A stretch of DNA of 64,000 nucleotides from assembly GCA_022009995.1 (NCBI GenBank), contig CP091734.1, positions 806,001 through 870,000 of the forward strand, read 5' to 3'. Of the stretch, positions 8,951-18,179 are shown in pieces. The DNA is from Clostridiales bacterium. Its GTDB lineage: Bacteria > Bacillota > Clostridia > Christensenellales > CAG-917. Made by a program: the position numbers and the translations under genes. The notes beneath the pieces were generated by a model. The model was given only the letters and a program-made list of their open reading frames with translations, had not been told where the DNA came from and did no database searches. Within the stretch, counting starts at the first letter, position 1, and every line of letters starts with the position of its first letter.

Positions 8951-9052
8951 GCGACTACGCGGTCGGTATTTTTCAGTTACGTACTTTTATGTACGCGCCT
9001 TCAAAAATCCGTCCCTGTTGTCACAAATACACCCGTTCTTTCACTTAAAAAG
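8951..9052 (+). repeat. GTAC-hairpin intergenic repeat, locus A copy 2
   Basis: This second copy is about 90 percent identical to the first. The inner stem reads CGTAC-TTTTAT-GTACG. The T-A pair of copy 1 next to GTAC has become C-G, a compensatory change that preserves pairing, while the loop has diverged freely. It ends about 45 bases before the GH2 ribosome-binding site. Confidence 0.8.
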
Positions 9053-9111
9053 AAGAGAAAAAATAAAACAAAAATAAAAAACAAATCCATATATTTTGTA
9101 AGGAGAAACTT

Positions 9112-10842
9112 ATGAAAATAACCACAAAGTGGGGCGAAAAGATTGATAAAAACAATCCGTTGCCCGAGTATCCCCGTCCGCAATTCGAGCGTGACAGTTT
9201 CATCAACTTAAACGGCGTTTGGGAGTTATCTCATTTCCAAAAAGAAAACCGAAATCCCCACGGCGTTCGAAGGAGAAATCGTCGTGCCGTTCTCGCCCGA
9301 GTGCCAACTTTCGGGGGTTGAACGCGTCGTTATGCCCGACGACTTTTTGTATTACGAACGGGAATTTGACCTTCCCGAAGAGTTTATAAAAGGTCGCGTC
9401 ATTCTGAACTTCGGCGCGGTGGATTATATCGCGAAAGTTTACGTCAACGGCAAGTACGTGGGCGCGCACAAAGGCGGATACAATCCCTTTTCTTTTGACA
9501 TCACCGACTACATAGTCATCGGCAAAAACCGCATAAACGTTACCGTTACCGATCCCAGCAATACCGGCGATCAGTGCCGCGGCAAACAGACGCTGAACGG
9601 CACGGGAATATGGTACACCCCGCAAAGCGGAATCTGGCAGACGGTATGGCTTGAAAGCACGCCGCTTACCTTCATCGAAAAAATCAAAATCACACCCGAT
9701 ATCGACGAAAAGGCAGTTAAAATTGTCGTTTCGACAAATAAAGTCCCTGAAAGTAAGGCTGAAATCGTTGTCGTGGACGGCGATAACGTCGTTGCGAACG
9801 TGAATTTCGAAAGCGGAAAAGAAGTCGTGATTCCCATTGAAGATATGAAACTCTGGTCGCCCGAGGACCCGCACCTTTACGACGTCGTGGTCGTTTGCGA
9901 CGACGATATGGTCAGAAGTTATTTCGGCATGCGTAAGTTCTCGGAAGGCGTCGACAAAACCGGCAAAAAACGCCTGTTCCTCAACAACAAACCTTATTTC
10001 CACAAAGGTCTTCTCGATCAGGGATATTGGAGCGACGGTATGCTCACTCCGCCGTCCGACGAGGCGATGATTTACGACATTCAGACAATGAAAGACCTTG
10101 GCTTCAATATGCTGAGAAAACATATCAAGGTCGAGCCGATGAGATGGTATTATCACTGCGACAGACTCGGAATGATCGTGTGGCAGGATATGGTGTCCGG
10201 CTGCAAACTACAACATTTTGTGCATCGCCGTTCTGCCGTTTTTGGGCTTTATGTTCAACGACAACAAGTACGGATTCTTCCACAGGAAAAACAAGGAAGC
10301 GCGCGACGAATACACGCAGCAATATTTTGAAATGCTCGACAACCTTTACAACGTCGTATCCATCGGAATGTGGGTGCCGTTCAACGAAGGCTGGGGACAG
10401 TTTGACAGCGCATGGTTTTCGGAGCGCACGAAAGAGTTCGACGCGACGCGTACGGTTGACAGCGCAAGCGGCTGGCACGATCAGGGCATCGACGCAAAGA
10501 GTATCCACTGCTATTTCACGCCGTTCAAAGTGCCAAAAAAAGAAACGACTTGTTCTTCTTTCGGAATACGGCGGATACAGTTATCAGGAAAAGGGACACG
10601 TTTTCAACAATAAGAAATTCGGTTATCGCATTTACAACGATAAGGAATCCCTGAACGCGGCTTACAAAAAACTGCACGAAAAACTCATTATCCCTGCAAT
10701 CAAGGACGGACTTGCGGCAACGGTTTACACCCAGGTTTCCGACGTTGAGAGCGAAATCAACGGGTTTCTGACGTACGACAGGCGCGTTCTTAAAGTCGAT
10801 CCCGATATGGTCAGGGCGGTCAACGCGCAATTAAAACTGTAA
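9112..10842 (+). CDS. Glycoside hydrolase family 2 (beta-galactosidase/glucuronidase-like), three consensus frameshifts
   Basis: Family 2 enzymes cleave beta-linked sugars. The N-terminal jelly-roll domain shows GVWEF-type and NGKYVGAHKGGYNPFSFDIT sequences. The barrel carries the acid/base Glu in WVPFNEGW (about residue 425) and the nucleophile Glu in LLSEYGGYSY (about 486). Indels lie near 9231 (T-run), 10206 (A5 to A3) and 10540 (a 7-A run). Joined, the protein is about 578 residues, short for the family, with little after the barrel. There is no signal peptide. AAGGAG precedes the ATG. It lies downstream of the GH127 gene across the hairpin repeats. Substrate unknown. Confidence 0.85.
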
Positions 10843-10848
10843 ACCGCG

Positions 10849-10877
10849 TTGACAACGCGCGCGCGTTGTGATAACAT
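10849..10877 (+). promoter_or_regulatory. Promoter with 18-bp perfect GC palindrome
   Basis: TTGACA (10849-10854), a 17-base spacer and TAACAT (10872-10877) precede the PH-domain gene. The palindrome ACAACGCGC/GCGCGTTGT (10852-10869) overlaps the -35 and fills the spacer, an ideal repressor site. A similar element occurs in the promoter of the TetR gene at 13.4 kb. Confidence 0.6.
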
Positions 10878-10896
10878 TACAATAACGGAGGTTGTT

Positions 10897-11472
10897 ATGA
10901 ATTACCTTGCAAGTCATCTTCCGAAAGGTGAGAAAATTTACGCAAAAACCCACAAAAGCGTATTCATTTTTATGCGTGACGTGCTCATCGCGGTTTTGCT
11001 TTTCGGCATTGCCGTCGGCGTGCAGCTTGGGTTCAAGGTCGACACGAAAATCATGATATGGGTTTATATCGTGTGCGCCGTCGTGGTGGTTTTCTGTCTG
11101 TGTGACAGCGCGGTTCGATACGCGTCGACGTTGCTTGTGGTAACCACGCATAAATTTATGTACAAAGAAGATATCATAACGATTAAGGTTTTCGACACGC
11201 AACTTCAAAACATCGACTCTGTCGAGGTCGATTATAAAACTCCGCTTCGCCGTGCGTTGAATATCGGTGATCTCACGTTGCGTACAAGAAACTCCGTCCA
11301 CGTGTTCAGAAACCTGTCCCGTCCCGACCGTTTCAGCGCAGTGCTCAACAAACGCGCGTCGGACGTGCAGGAAGGCAGGATCGCAAAGACTTGCATCTCG
11401 TTTGCAATCGGCAAATCGCCCGCCCCTTACGTTGAGAAAGGACGCCGCAAACGCTTAACAAAACAAAATTAA
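10897..11472 (+). CDS. Membrane protein with bacterial PH (YdbS/DUF304-like) domain
   Basis: This 191-residue protein has two membrane helices near residues 28-46 and 52-72, then a segment matching the bPH2 pattern: RYASTLLVVTTHKFMYKEDI, then QLQNIDSVEVDYKTPLRRALNIGDLTLRT. Such proteins are membrane-anchored with a cytosolic PH-like fold, and their function is poorly known. A GGAGG site lies before the ATG. The C-terminal 30 residues are basic. It is convergent with the TetR-containing minus-strand operon and shares an operator-like promoter element with it, so the four genes may form one regulon. Confidence 0.7.
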   Translation: MNYLASHLPKGEKIYAKTHKSVFIFMRDVLIAVLLFGIAVGVQLGFKVDTKIMIWVYIVCAVVVVFCLCDSAVRYASTLLVVTTHKFMYKEDIITIKVFDTQLQNIDSVEVDYKTPLRRALNIGDLTLRTRNSVHVFRNLSRPDRFSAVLNKRASDVQEGRIAKTCISFAIGKSPAPYVEKGRRKRLTKQN

Positions 11473-11498
11473 ACGACCGTGAAAGCGGTCGTTTTTTT
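11471..11498 (+). terminator. Intrinsic terminator
   Basis: The stem AAACGACCG/CGGTCGTTT with a 6-base loop is followed by a run of T. It ends the PH-domain gene and separates it from the convergent acyltransferase gene. Confidence 0.85.
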
Positions 11499-11524
11499 AT
11501 GCAAAAATTTTTTGAAAAGCCCGT

Positions 11525-12411
11525 TTAATTAAACATATCCAAAAAAAGCCATTCGTGAAAACCGAAGTAACTTGCAAGTTCCAGCACGGCAACGATGAAA
11601 ACAAGGTGGGCGACGTACACGATAAGGGTGTGACGTCCGATGAAACAGACGGGCTTGTTCCATTTCCGTCAAGTTTCGGCAAAAGAGTTTTCTTGTCGCA
11701 ATAAAGATAGGGCGAGATTGCCGCCGCAAAGAAAAACATCCCGGAATACGGCAGAATCGGCCAGAAATCGCCGGGTGACCGCGCGAAAGTGCCGTCGGTA
11801 AAGACGAATACGAAAGCGTCGGACGCAACCTTTGACTGGAAATCAAGGTCGTACGCGCACCTTATCGAAAGCCCCGCGATAACAAATCCCAGCGCAATGC
11901 CCAAAAGAAAATTCAGGAACTTATTGTGCCGTGTGATAAGCTCGATAACCGCCCACGTCGCGACGCAGGTTGCAAGCAGGTGAATTATGCCGAAGCGGAT
12001 TATCATTCCGGGCTCGAAAGAGTCCGCGATTGCGGTTGCCGTCGTTATCCCGATGGAGATAAGCGCAAGCGTGCAGGCGCGTTTCATATTGTTCCTTGAA
12101 AATCCCGTGGAAAGTCCGCAAAGGGTGATGAACGTGAACACGACGATGGGGTGAATAACCTCGCGCGCGGGGTGGTTCATATAAAATTCCGCCGCGGCGT
12201 AAAACCTTGTGAATCCGTTTGTCGCGCCGTGCGACAGGCGCAGCCATTCTGTCCCATAAAAGTAATCGACCGTCATAAGAAGATGGTCGATAAGCATCAG
12301 AAGAATCAGAAAACCGCGGATAAAGTCAAGTTCCCAGATTCTGCCGCGTTTTTTTGCGGCGGGTTTTTGAACGACGTCGACGTCGGTCATGAAATCATAC
12401 GAATCCGTCAT
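11525..12411 (-). CDS. Heparan-alpha-glucosaminide N-acetyltransferase-like membrane protein (one consensus frameshift)
   Basis: This protein, about 295 residues after correction, resembles the HGSNAT/DUF1624 acyltransferase family. It has the signature ELDFIRGFLILLMLIDHLLM near residues 27-46, then about seven more hydrophobic segments. Family members transfer acyl groups to sugars across membranes. One A is missing near 11660 (A4 to A3). Without it the C-terminus is scrambled; with it the last helices and the ending LFLDMFN appear, with a stop at 11525. The start overlaps the upstream gene by 4 bases (ATGA). The tetR gene two positions upstream probably controls it. The acceptor is unknown. 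Confidence 0.75.
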
Positions 12412-12855
12412 CGCTTTGCCTCGGTGCGAAGATATGTGAGTCTGCCGTTATAATCGCGATAGACTTCGTAGCGGTTGTCGTATTCGTAAATGATAAGGTC
12501 GGGCATAAGTTCGCTTCGGTAAACGAGCGGTTTCGGGGCGTTTCCTGCTGTCGTAAAATTTCAGCGCGCTTTTAAGAGGCGTCAGAATAATGTTTCTTAC
12601 GGAAATAATCACCGAACTCACAAGACACAGCAAAAGCCCCAGAAGGTACAACTGCGAATTCGTCGAAAAGTCGAAAAGCACGACGCCCAGCGTCAGATGA
12701 ATTATCAGACCGTATAAGAAGTAAAAAAACGGGACGTAAAGGCCGAAGTAAAGCATTATCGTCGATAAAAATCTGACGACGTAGCCCAAAAACTTCATCA
12801 GGACGCTCAGAATCCCCGCGCCCGCAAAGCCTGCGATAAATCCCGGTTTACTCAT
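12408..12855 (-). CDS. Small multi-pass membrane protein of unknown function (one consensus frameshift)
   Basis: I do not recognise the family. The protein is about 149 residues when joined, with three hydrophobic stretches in the first 90 residues (including FLSTIMLYFGLYVPFFYFLY) and a polar tail rich in Tyr and Arg (LIIYEYDNRYEVYRDYNGR). An A5C tract read as A3C near 12545 breaks the frame. The corrected stop overlaps the next gene's start by 4 bases. It begins 4 bases after the TetR stop codon, so the three genes are one operon. Confidence 0.6.
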
Positions 12856-12859
12856 AATC

Positions 12860-13417
12860 CTATTTGTCGATAATCAGCGACACGATTTGTTTCGTATCGA
12901 TATTTTCAATGCCGACAAGGTCCTGTACGATAAGTCCGTCGATTAAGATAAGCAACAAATCGGCATAGCCTTCGGCTTTTTCTTTTTCATCGATTCTTTC
13001 CTCGATGGTTTTTTTGATTATTTCGCGCCACGAACGATATTTTTCGCGGAACAGTTCGCAAAGTTGTTTGTTGTCGGACAACGCCTTGTTGACAAGGTAA
13101 ATATGCACCTTGCTTCTTTCGCCGTATCTTGCGCCGAAGTCCAGGACGTATTTTGCAAGACGGGGGAAAGACGTGTCCTTATCGGCGTTGTTGATCCATT
13201 CGTAGTAACGCGTTGCAAGCCCGTTCAGATATTCAATAGTGATGTCCTCGAAGATAAGTTCCTTCGAGTTGTAATAATAAAACAGCGTGCCTTTCGTGAT
13301 ATTTGCGGCGTTTGCGATGTCCTGCAACGAAATTTCGTTGACGTCGCGGGTTGAAATCAGGGACAAGGTGCTGTCGATTATTTTTTGTCTGGTATCGGTT
13401 TTCAGTGTTGCTGCCAA
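12860..13417 (-). CDS. TetR/AcrR-family regulator starting at TTG
   Basis: This is a 185-residue TetR protein with an N-terminal helix-turn-helix (SLQDIANAANITKGTLFYYY) and a helical effector domain. I choose the TTG at 13417 because GGAGG lies 6 bases upstream and the family begins there. The longer frame from 13483 would run into the promoter. It heads an operon with the two membrane-protein genes. Its own promoter holds a GC-rich element like the palindrome before the PH-domain gene, which suggests autoregulation plus control of that gene. The effector is unknown. Confidence 0.8.
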   Translation of the reverse strand: MAATLKTDTRQKIIDSTLSLISTRDVNEISLQDIANAANITKGTLFYYYNSKELIFEDITIEYLNGLATRYYEWINNADKDTSFPRLAKYVLDFGARYGERSKVHIYLVNKALSDNKQLCELFREKYRSWREIIKKTIEERIDEKEKAEGYADLLLILIDGLIVQDLVGIENIDTKQIVSLIIDK

Positions 13418-13467
13418 TGTTTGCCTCCGCTCGTGTGCCAAAACAAAACGTTTTTCGGTACACATAA

Positions 13468-13497
13468 TAATATCACAATGCACGCGCGCCTGTCAAA
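13468..13497 (-). promoter_or_regulatory. Promoter of the TetR operon with operator-like GC core
   Basis: On the minus strand, TTGACA (13497-13492), an 18-base spacer and TATTAT (13473-13468) form a promoter. The spacer reads GGCGCGCGTGCATTGTGA, closely resembling the spacer of the 10849 promoter. Confidence 0.55.
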
Positions 13498-13561
13498 TGA
13501 GAATAAACTTAAATAATATGCTTACACTGTCGCCCGCGCGCAAGAAATTGCCCGTTAAACA

Positions 13562-13589
13562 TTGATTTTGCGGCATTTTGTGGTATAAT
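13562..13589 (+). promoter_or_regulatory. Promoter for the GH20 operon
   Basis: TTGATT, a 16-base spacer and TATAAT (13584-13589) are preceded by an extended -10 TG. It lies 21 bases before the GH20 start codon, so the leader is short. Confidence 0.6.
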
Positions 13590-13609
13590 CGAAGGTGTGG
13601 AGGGTGGTT

Positions 13610-15205
13610 ATGAGAATTATTCCGTGTCCGAAAGAATTTGCAAAAAAAGACGGCAGTTTCCTGTTCGACGCAGAAACAGGGTTTCCTGCGACTATGAGAA
13701 TGTCGGGAATTCGATTTCTTCGTTTTTGAAAACCTGCGGTATCGGATGGCGTACGGGCGACGATATAAAATTCACGTCCGACGGCTCCGACAGTTCGTCC
13801 GAAGCGTATACGCTTGTTGTCGGCGAAGACGGCGTCAAGGTGTCCGCAAAAAGCGAACGCGGGCTTTTTTACGGCGCGCAAACGCTGAAACAGTTGATTC
13901 TTTCGTCGTTTGACGAAAAGACGAAAACGGCGGAGATTCCTTGTTGCGAAATCAACGACGAGCCGCGTTTTTCGTACCGCGGATATATGTTCGACACCGT
14001 CCGACACTTTTTCCCGGTCGAAGTCGTGAAAAAGTATATCGAGGCAATTTCGCTTCTTAAACTCAACGTGTTCCATTGGCATTTGTCCGACGATCAGGGC
14101 TGGCGCGTTCAGATTGACAAATACCCGCGCCTTACCGAGCACGGTTCGATGCGCCGTGAAACATGCGGCGACAAGAAACCCCACGGCGGTTTTTACACAA
14201 AGGAACAGATAAAAGACGTCGTCGAGTTTGCAAAAGAAAGATTTATCACGGTAATTCCCGAGTTCGATATACCGGGACATACCCGTGCCGCGGTTTCTTC
14301 TTATCCCGAGCTCGGGTGCAGCAAAAAGCCCGTGGAAGTGTCCACGAAATTCGGAATCCACAGCGAAATACTTTGCGCGGGACGAGAAGAATCGTACGAT
14401 TTTGTCAAGGGCGTTCTTACAGAATTTGCGGAAATGTTTCCGTCAAAATACATCCATATCGGCGGCGACGAGGCCGTCAAGCACGAGTGGTACAAATGTA
14501 AGGACTGCCAGAAAAAAATGAAAGAACTCGGGCTTCGCAACGAAGAAGAGTTGCAGGCTTATTTCACCGAAAAGGCGGTTGAGTATCTTAAATCGCTTAA
14601 TAAAACCACGATTTGTTGGAATGAAAGCGCAAACAGCGGCAAACTTGAAAGCAGCGTTATATTGCAGTTCTGGTCTGACGGGAAGGATAATGAAAACGTA
14701 ATACGGGAAGTTAAAAACGGCAGAAAAATCATCGTGTCGAAGTTTAACCCGTATTATCTTGATTACCCGTATCCCATGCACTCGTTGAAGGCGGCGTACG
14801 AGTTCGAGCCCGTATTCCACGGCATCGAAGGATACGAGCAAAACGTGCTGGGCGTCGAAAGCACCTTGTGGACGGAGTGGATCGACAATACGGATTTGCT
14901 TGCGTTCAGAGTGTTCCCAAGGCTTACCGCGGTGGCGGAGAGCGCCTGGTGCGATAAGTCGAAAGGATTACCTTGCGTTTGAAAACTCGCTGAAAAACGT
15001 CAATAAACTTATTGAAAACACAACGGGTATCAAGGCCGCGCCGCTTAAAGACTGCAACGTCAAAAATCCGCTGAAACGCGCCGCAATCATGATGAAATTC
15101 GGCATGAATCTGATCGATTTCGAAATGATTGCCCGCTCCAATCGCGCGGCAAAAGAAATGAAAAAAATGCGTAGCGTCCGCAAAAAGGAGAATAACGGAA
15201 AATGA
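13610..15205 (+). CDS. Glycoside hydrolase family 20 beta-N-acetylhexosaminidase (two consensus frameshifts)
   Basis: GH20 enzymes remove terminal GlcNAc or GalNAc by substrate-assisted catalysis. The barrel shows RFSYRGYMFDTVRHFFPVE, LNVFHWHLSDDQGWR and the catalytic Asp-Glu pair in HIGGDE (about residue 285), with a tryptophan in STLWTEW forming the sugar pocket. An N-terminal GH20b-like domain of about 120 residues precedes it. Indels near 13676 (A4C to A3C) and 14967 (A5G to A3G) split the frame. Joined length is about 532 residues. No signal peptide is seen, so imported chitobiose- or mucin-type oligosaccharides are the likely substrates. The next gene overlaps by 4 bases. Confidence 0.85.
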
Positions 15206-16125
15206 TTACCAAAAGATACAAACTTTACAAAAACTTCGGAAAGTGTATGGAAATAAGCAACGGCGCGGTGAAAGCTCTCGTTACCGTCGATATCGGACCG
15301 CGCGTCATTTATTACGGCGTGAAAGGCATGAACATTATGCACGAAGACGTCGACAGGCTCACGAATAAAGGCGGCGAATTTTTCGACAAAAATTTCAAAG
15401 AAGGCGAAAAATGGTATCTTTACGGCGGACACCGCATCTGGAAAGCCGAAGAAGACTTGCTTTCCTACGTCCCCGACAACTACCCCGTGCGCGTGGACAG
15501 GCTGGAAAACGGCGCGATATTCACGCCTGCACCGCAAAAACTCACGTCGCTTCAACAGGTTATGCGCGTCGAAATGGCGGACGACGGCACGCTTACGGTC
15601 ACGGAATCGTTGACGAATATCGGCGAAAATCCTTATGAACTTTCAATCTGGGGACTTTCCGTTTTGCGCCAGGGCGGCACCGAAATTATCCCGCTCAACA
15701 CCGTCGATACGGGGCTTTTACCCCAGCAAAATATGGTATTTTGGCCGTATAACGACAAAAACGACAAAAGATTTTCGGTGAATACGAAGTACGCCGTGTT
15801 AAAACAAAAAAAGACTATTGAACGCGCGTTCAAGCTGGGACTTTTCAACCATCACGGCTGGTGCGCGTATCAATACAACAAATACCTTTTCGTGAAACGC
15901 TTTAAGGTGCTTGGCGGCAAATTGCCCGATTATCAATGCAACTTTGAAACGTACACGAACGAACATATTATGGAAATGGAAGTTTTGTCGCCCGTAACGA
16001 CGCTTTTGCCCGGCGAAACTATTTCTCAGGAAGAAAGATTCTCGATTTATTCCGGCGTGAAACTTTCAAAAACGACCGACGAAGAAATCGATAAAATGTT
16101 TGAAGACATAGGTTTTAATGGATAA
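15202..16125 (+). CDS. Galactose mutarotase-like (DUF4380-type) protein
   Basis: This intact 307-residue protein has a carbohydrate-binding beta-sandwich profile: early IGPRVIYYGVKGMNIM, then YGGHRIWKAEEDL and QQVMRVEMADDGTLTVTESL, and a late GWCAYQYNKYLFVKRF. These resemble the supersandwich fold of aldose epimerases and DUF4380 proteins. A role in processing or sensing the sugars released by the neighbouring GH20 enzyme is plausible but unproven. It overlaps GH20 by 4 bases and the ROK-like gene by 8 bases, so the three are translated as a unit. Confidence 0.6.
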   Translation: MITKRYKLYKNFGKCMEISNGAVKALVTVDIGPRVIYYGVKGMNIMHEDVDRLTNKGGEFFDKNFKEGEKWYLYGGHRIWKAEEDLLSYVPDNYPVRVDRLENGAIFTPAPQKLTSLQQVMRVEMADDGTLTVTESLTNIGENPYELSIWGLSVLRQGGTEIIPLNTVDTGLLPQQNMVFWPYNDKNDKRFSVNTKYAVLKQKKTIERAFKLGLFNHHGWCAYQYNKYLFVKRFKVLGGKLPDYQCNFETYTNEHIMEMEVLSPVTTLLPGETISQEERFSIYSGVKLSKTTDEEIDKMFEDIGFNG

Positions 16126-17453
16126 GTTTATGAAAATCGACAAAGACTTTTTGCCGATATACGAATTCAACAAGACTTTTGACGAAAAAGTCAGGAAAGA
16201 AGGCGCGGATTTATTCGCGTTTTCTGTTGAAAGAAACGACGGATATTCCGAGTGTTTTTCGATTGACGTGCTGAAAGAAGGCGTCGACGACGCGCTCAAC
16301 TTCCGCCGCGCCGAAAGATTCATAAAAACCGCGCTTTGGACGGTCGGCGGATATAAACTGAAAATCATCGCAAACGACACGCTGTATAAAAGCCTTGAAA
16401 ACGCGTATTCGCACGGCGGAAAACGAGATTTTGACGTGAAATTTTTTGAAAAGGTTTACGACGCGCCGTTTTCGGTTGAAAGAGTTTCGGCTCTTTTAAA
16501 AAGCAAGCGGGAACTCGTTGCGGCGGACAAAAACGAATGCGGCGCAAGAATCGGACTTGACGCCGGCGGCAGCGATATTAAGATTTCCGCGGTAGAAAAC
16601 GGAAACGTGCTGTTTTCAAAAGAGATTTTGTGGCAACCGAAAGTCAATTCAAACCCCGCTTATCACGTAAAATTCATAAACGACGCTTTGAACGAGGCTG
16701 CGACGCACCTTAAAAAAATCGACGCAATCGGCGTGAGCAGCGCGGGGATTTACGTCAAAAACGAGGCGCGCGTCGCAAGTCTGTTCATAAAAGTGCCTGA
16801 AAACGACAATGACGCGGTAAGGCGCATTTACATTGACGCGGCAAAACGACTCGGTGCGCCGGTGACCGTTGCAAACGACGGCGACGTTGCCGCAATGGCA
16901 GGCGCAATCAGTATGGATATGAAAGCGTTTTGGGAATTGCAATGGGAACGTCGGAAGCGGCAGGTTTCGTCGACGACAAAAACCGTTTGTGGGGCTGGCT
17001 TAACGAACTTGCGTTCGTACCCGTCGATATGAACGAAAACGCGGCGGTCGACGAATGGTCGGGCGATATCGGCACGGGCGTGAAATATCTGTCGCAGGAC
17101 GGCGTGATAAAACTTGCGAGCCTTGCGGGTATCGAGTTTCAGACGGGCGTGCCGTCCGAAAGGCTGAAAGTCGTCCAGAATCTCCTTGACGAAGGAAGCG
17201 AAGTCGCGGCAACCGTTTTTCGGACGTCGGCGTATATCTTGCGTACTCGCTTTTATACTATTACGATTTTTATAAATTTGAAAACGTATTGCCGATGGGG
17301 CGCGTTATGAGCGGACTCGGCGGCGAAATAATAATGAACAAGGCAAACGAAGTGCTTAAAGACTACGGCGCGGACAAAAAATTCAGAATTATGCTTCCCG
17401 ACGAAAATTTCCGAAGGCTCGGGCAGTCGGTCGCCGCGTCGTATCTCGGCTGA
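16118..17453 (+). CDS. ROK/BadF-like sugar kinase with a long N-terminal extension (two consensus frameshifts)
   Basis: The C-terminal two-thirds resemble an actin-fold sugar kinase: ARIGLDAGGSDIKISAVENG (about residues 145-165) fits the phosphate-1 loop, VTVANDGDVAAMAG carries the usual ND pair, and VLGIAMGTSEAAGFVD fits the second phosphate loop. About 140 N-terminal residues have no kinase features and may be a separate domain. Indels near 16924 (A4G to A3G) and 17213 (T6 to T5) are inferred; the joined length is about 445 residues. It lies in the GH20 operon, so phosphorylation of a released amino sugar is a reasonable guess. A zinc-binding ROK motif is not seen. Confidence 0.6.
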
Positions 17454-17480
17454 AAACGAAAAATCAAACGATAATCTTTG

Positions 17481-17505
17481 AAACCGTCGCAACGCGGCGG
17501 TTTTT
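17481..17505 (+). terminator. Intrinsic terminator of the GH20 operon
   Basis: The stem AAACCGTCGC/GCGGCGGTTT has one G-T wobble and a 3-base loop, and is followed by T residues. Confidence 0.8.
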
Positions 17506-17969
17506 CATTTACTCGAAAGATTGTAAAAATGACACAAATTAATCCGATTATACGTTAATACTGTCACGTTGACTTAAAAATAATAAATAATGTGTCAATA
17601 TGACAGGATATATGACACAATATCGAAAATCGGAAAGCAAGGGCGAAAGCGCATACCTTATTAAATTCGCGCGCACGCGCGCACGCGTGAGAATTAAAAA
17701 AACGAAATTTGGCGAATATCCGAAAGAACGACGTAAAAATAATAAGAACTATTGTCGGACAGGGGAAAGAGTCGCGAAATTTTCCGTCCGACAAAATTCG
17801 CGCTTTGCGTTTTCCGATAAATTCTCACGATTTTTGTCGATTTTTCTGTCGCCGCGGGTATTACGTCCGCAATTTTGACTCGAACCGCGTCGAAATACGG
17901 ATTTTGGACGAAATTTAACCAAAAAAGTTAAAATTCGGTCAAAAAAATGAAATAATGGCGAAAATTTGC
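17506..17969. other. Long intergenic region with palindromes and no convincing gene
   Basis: No gene is supported. Visible elements are a cluster of TGACA/TGTCA half-sites (17530-17619), including TGTCA-ATA-TGACA at 17593-17605; a 24-base alternating purine-pyrimidine GC/CA run near 17667-17690; and a 43-base hairpin (17752-17794) with 9-bp perfect outer arms TTGTCGGAC and GTCCGACAA. The 92-codon frame at 17600-17878 is basic, has no ribosome-binding site and crosses these repeats, so I do not call it. Confidence 0.5.
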
Positions 17970-17998
17970 TTGACGAGTATTGATTTTTATTATATATT
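17970..17998 (+). promoter_or_regulatory. Promoter of the ribosomal protein operon
   Basis: TTGACG (17970-17975), a 17-base spacer and TATATT (17993-17998) lie in an AT-rich stretch about 180 bases before rpsJ. Confidence 0.7.
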
Positions 17999-18004
17999 AA
18001 TTAG

Positions 18005-18179
18005 GCTGTTTGATTTTGGGATGATGCAGGAAGTTACTTGTTTCACAAGAGAATTTCTGCGGACAAGGGTACGATGTGATTCGTGCGACTAACGGAAGCG
18101 GGCGATCCGCTTTTATTTAACAGGCAGCATGACACACACGGAAGTGTGTACGAAGTTAGGAAATTTTGGAGGTACAAAA
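18005..18179 (+). promoter_or_regulatory. S10 operon leader with a possible attenuator
   Basis: The roughly 175-base leader contains several hairpins. AAGCGG-GCGAT-CCGCTT (18096-18112) followed by TTATTT looks like a weak intrinsic terminator. A second hairpin, ACACAC/GTGTGT (18132-18149), lies closer to rpsJ. Long structured S10 leaders are classic sites of autoregulation, by L4 in enteric bacteria; whether that mechanism applies here is unknown. Confidence 0.45.

Noticed and set aside
8838..9077. 79-codon open frame with an internal protein repeat
   Set aside because: It only translates the two DNA repeats. The changes between copies keep stem pairing rather than amino acids, and there is no ribosome-binding site.
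17600..17878. 92-codon open frame
   Set aside because: No ribosome-binding site, extreme basic composition, and it spans palindromes and a GC/CA run.
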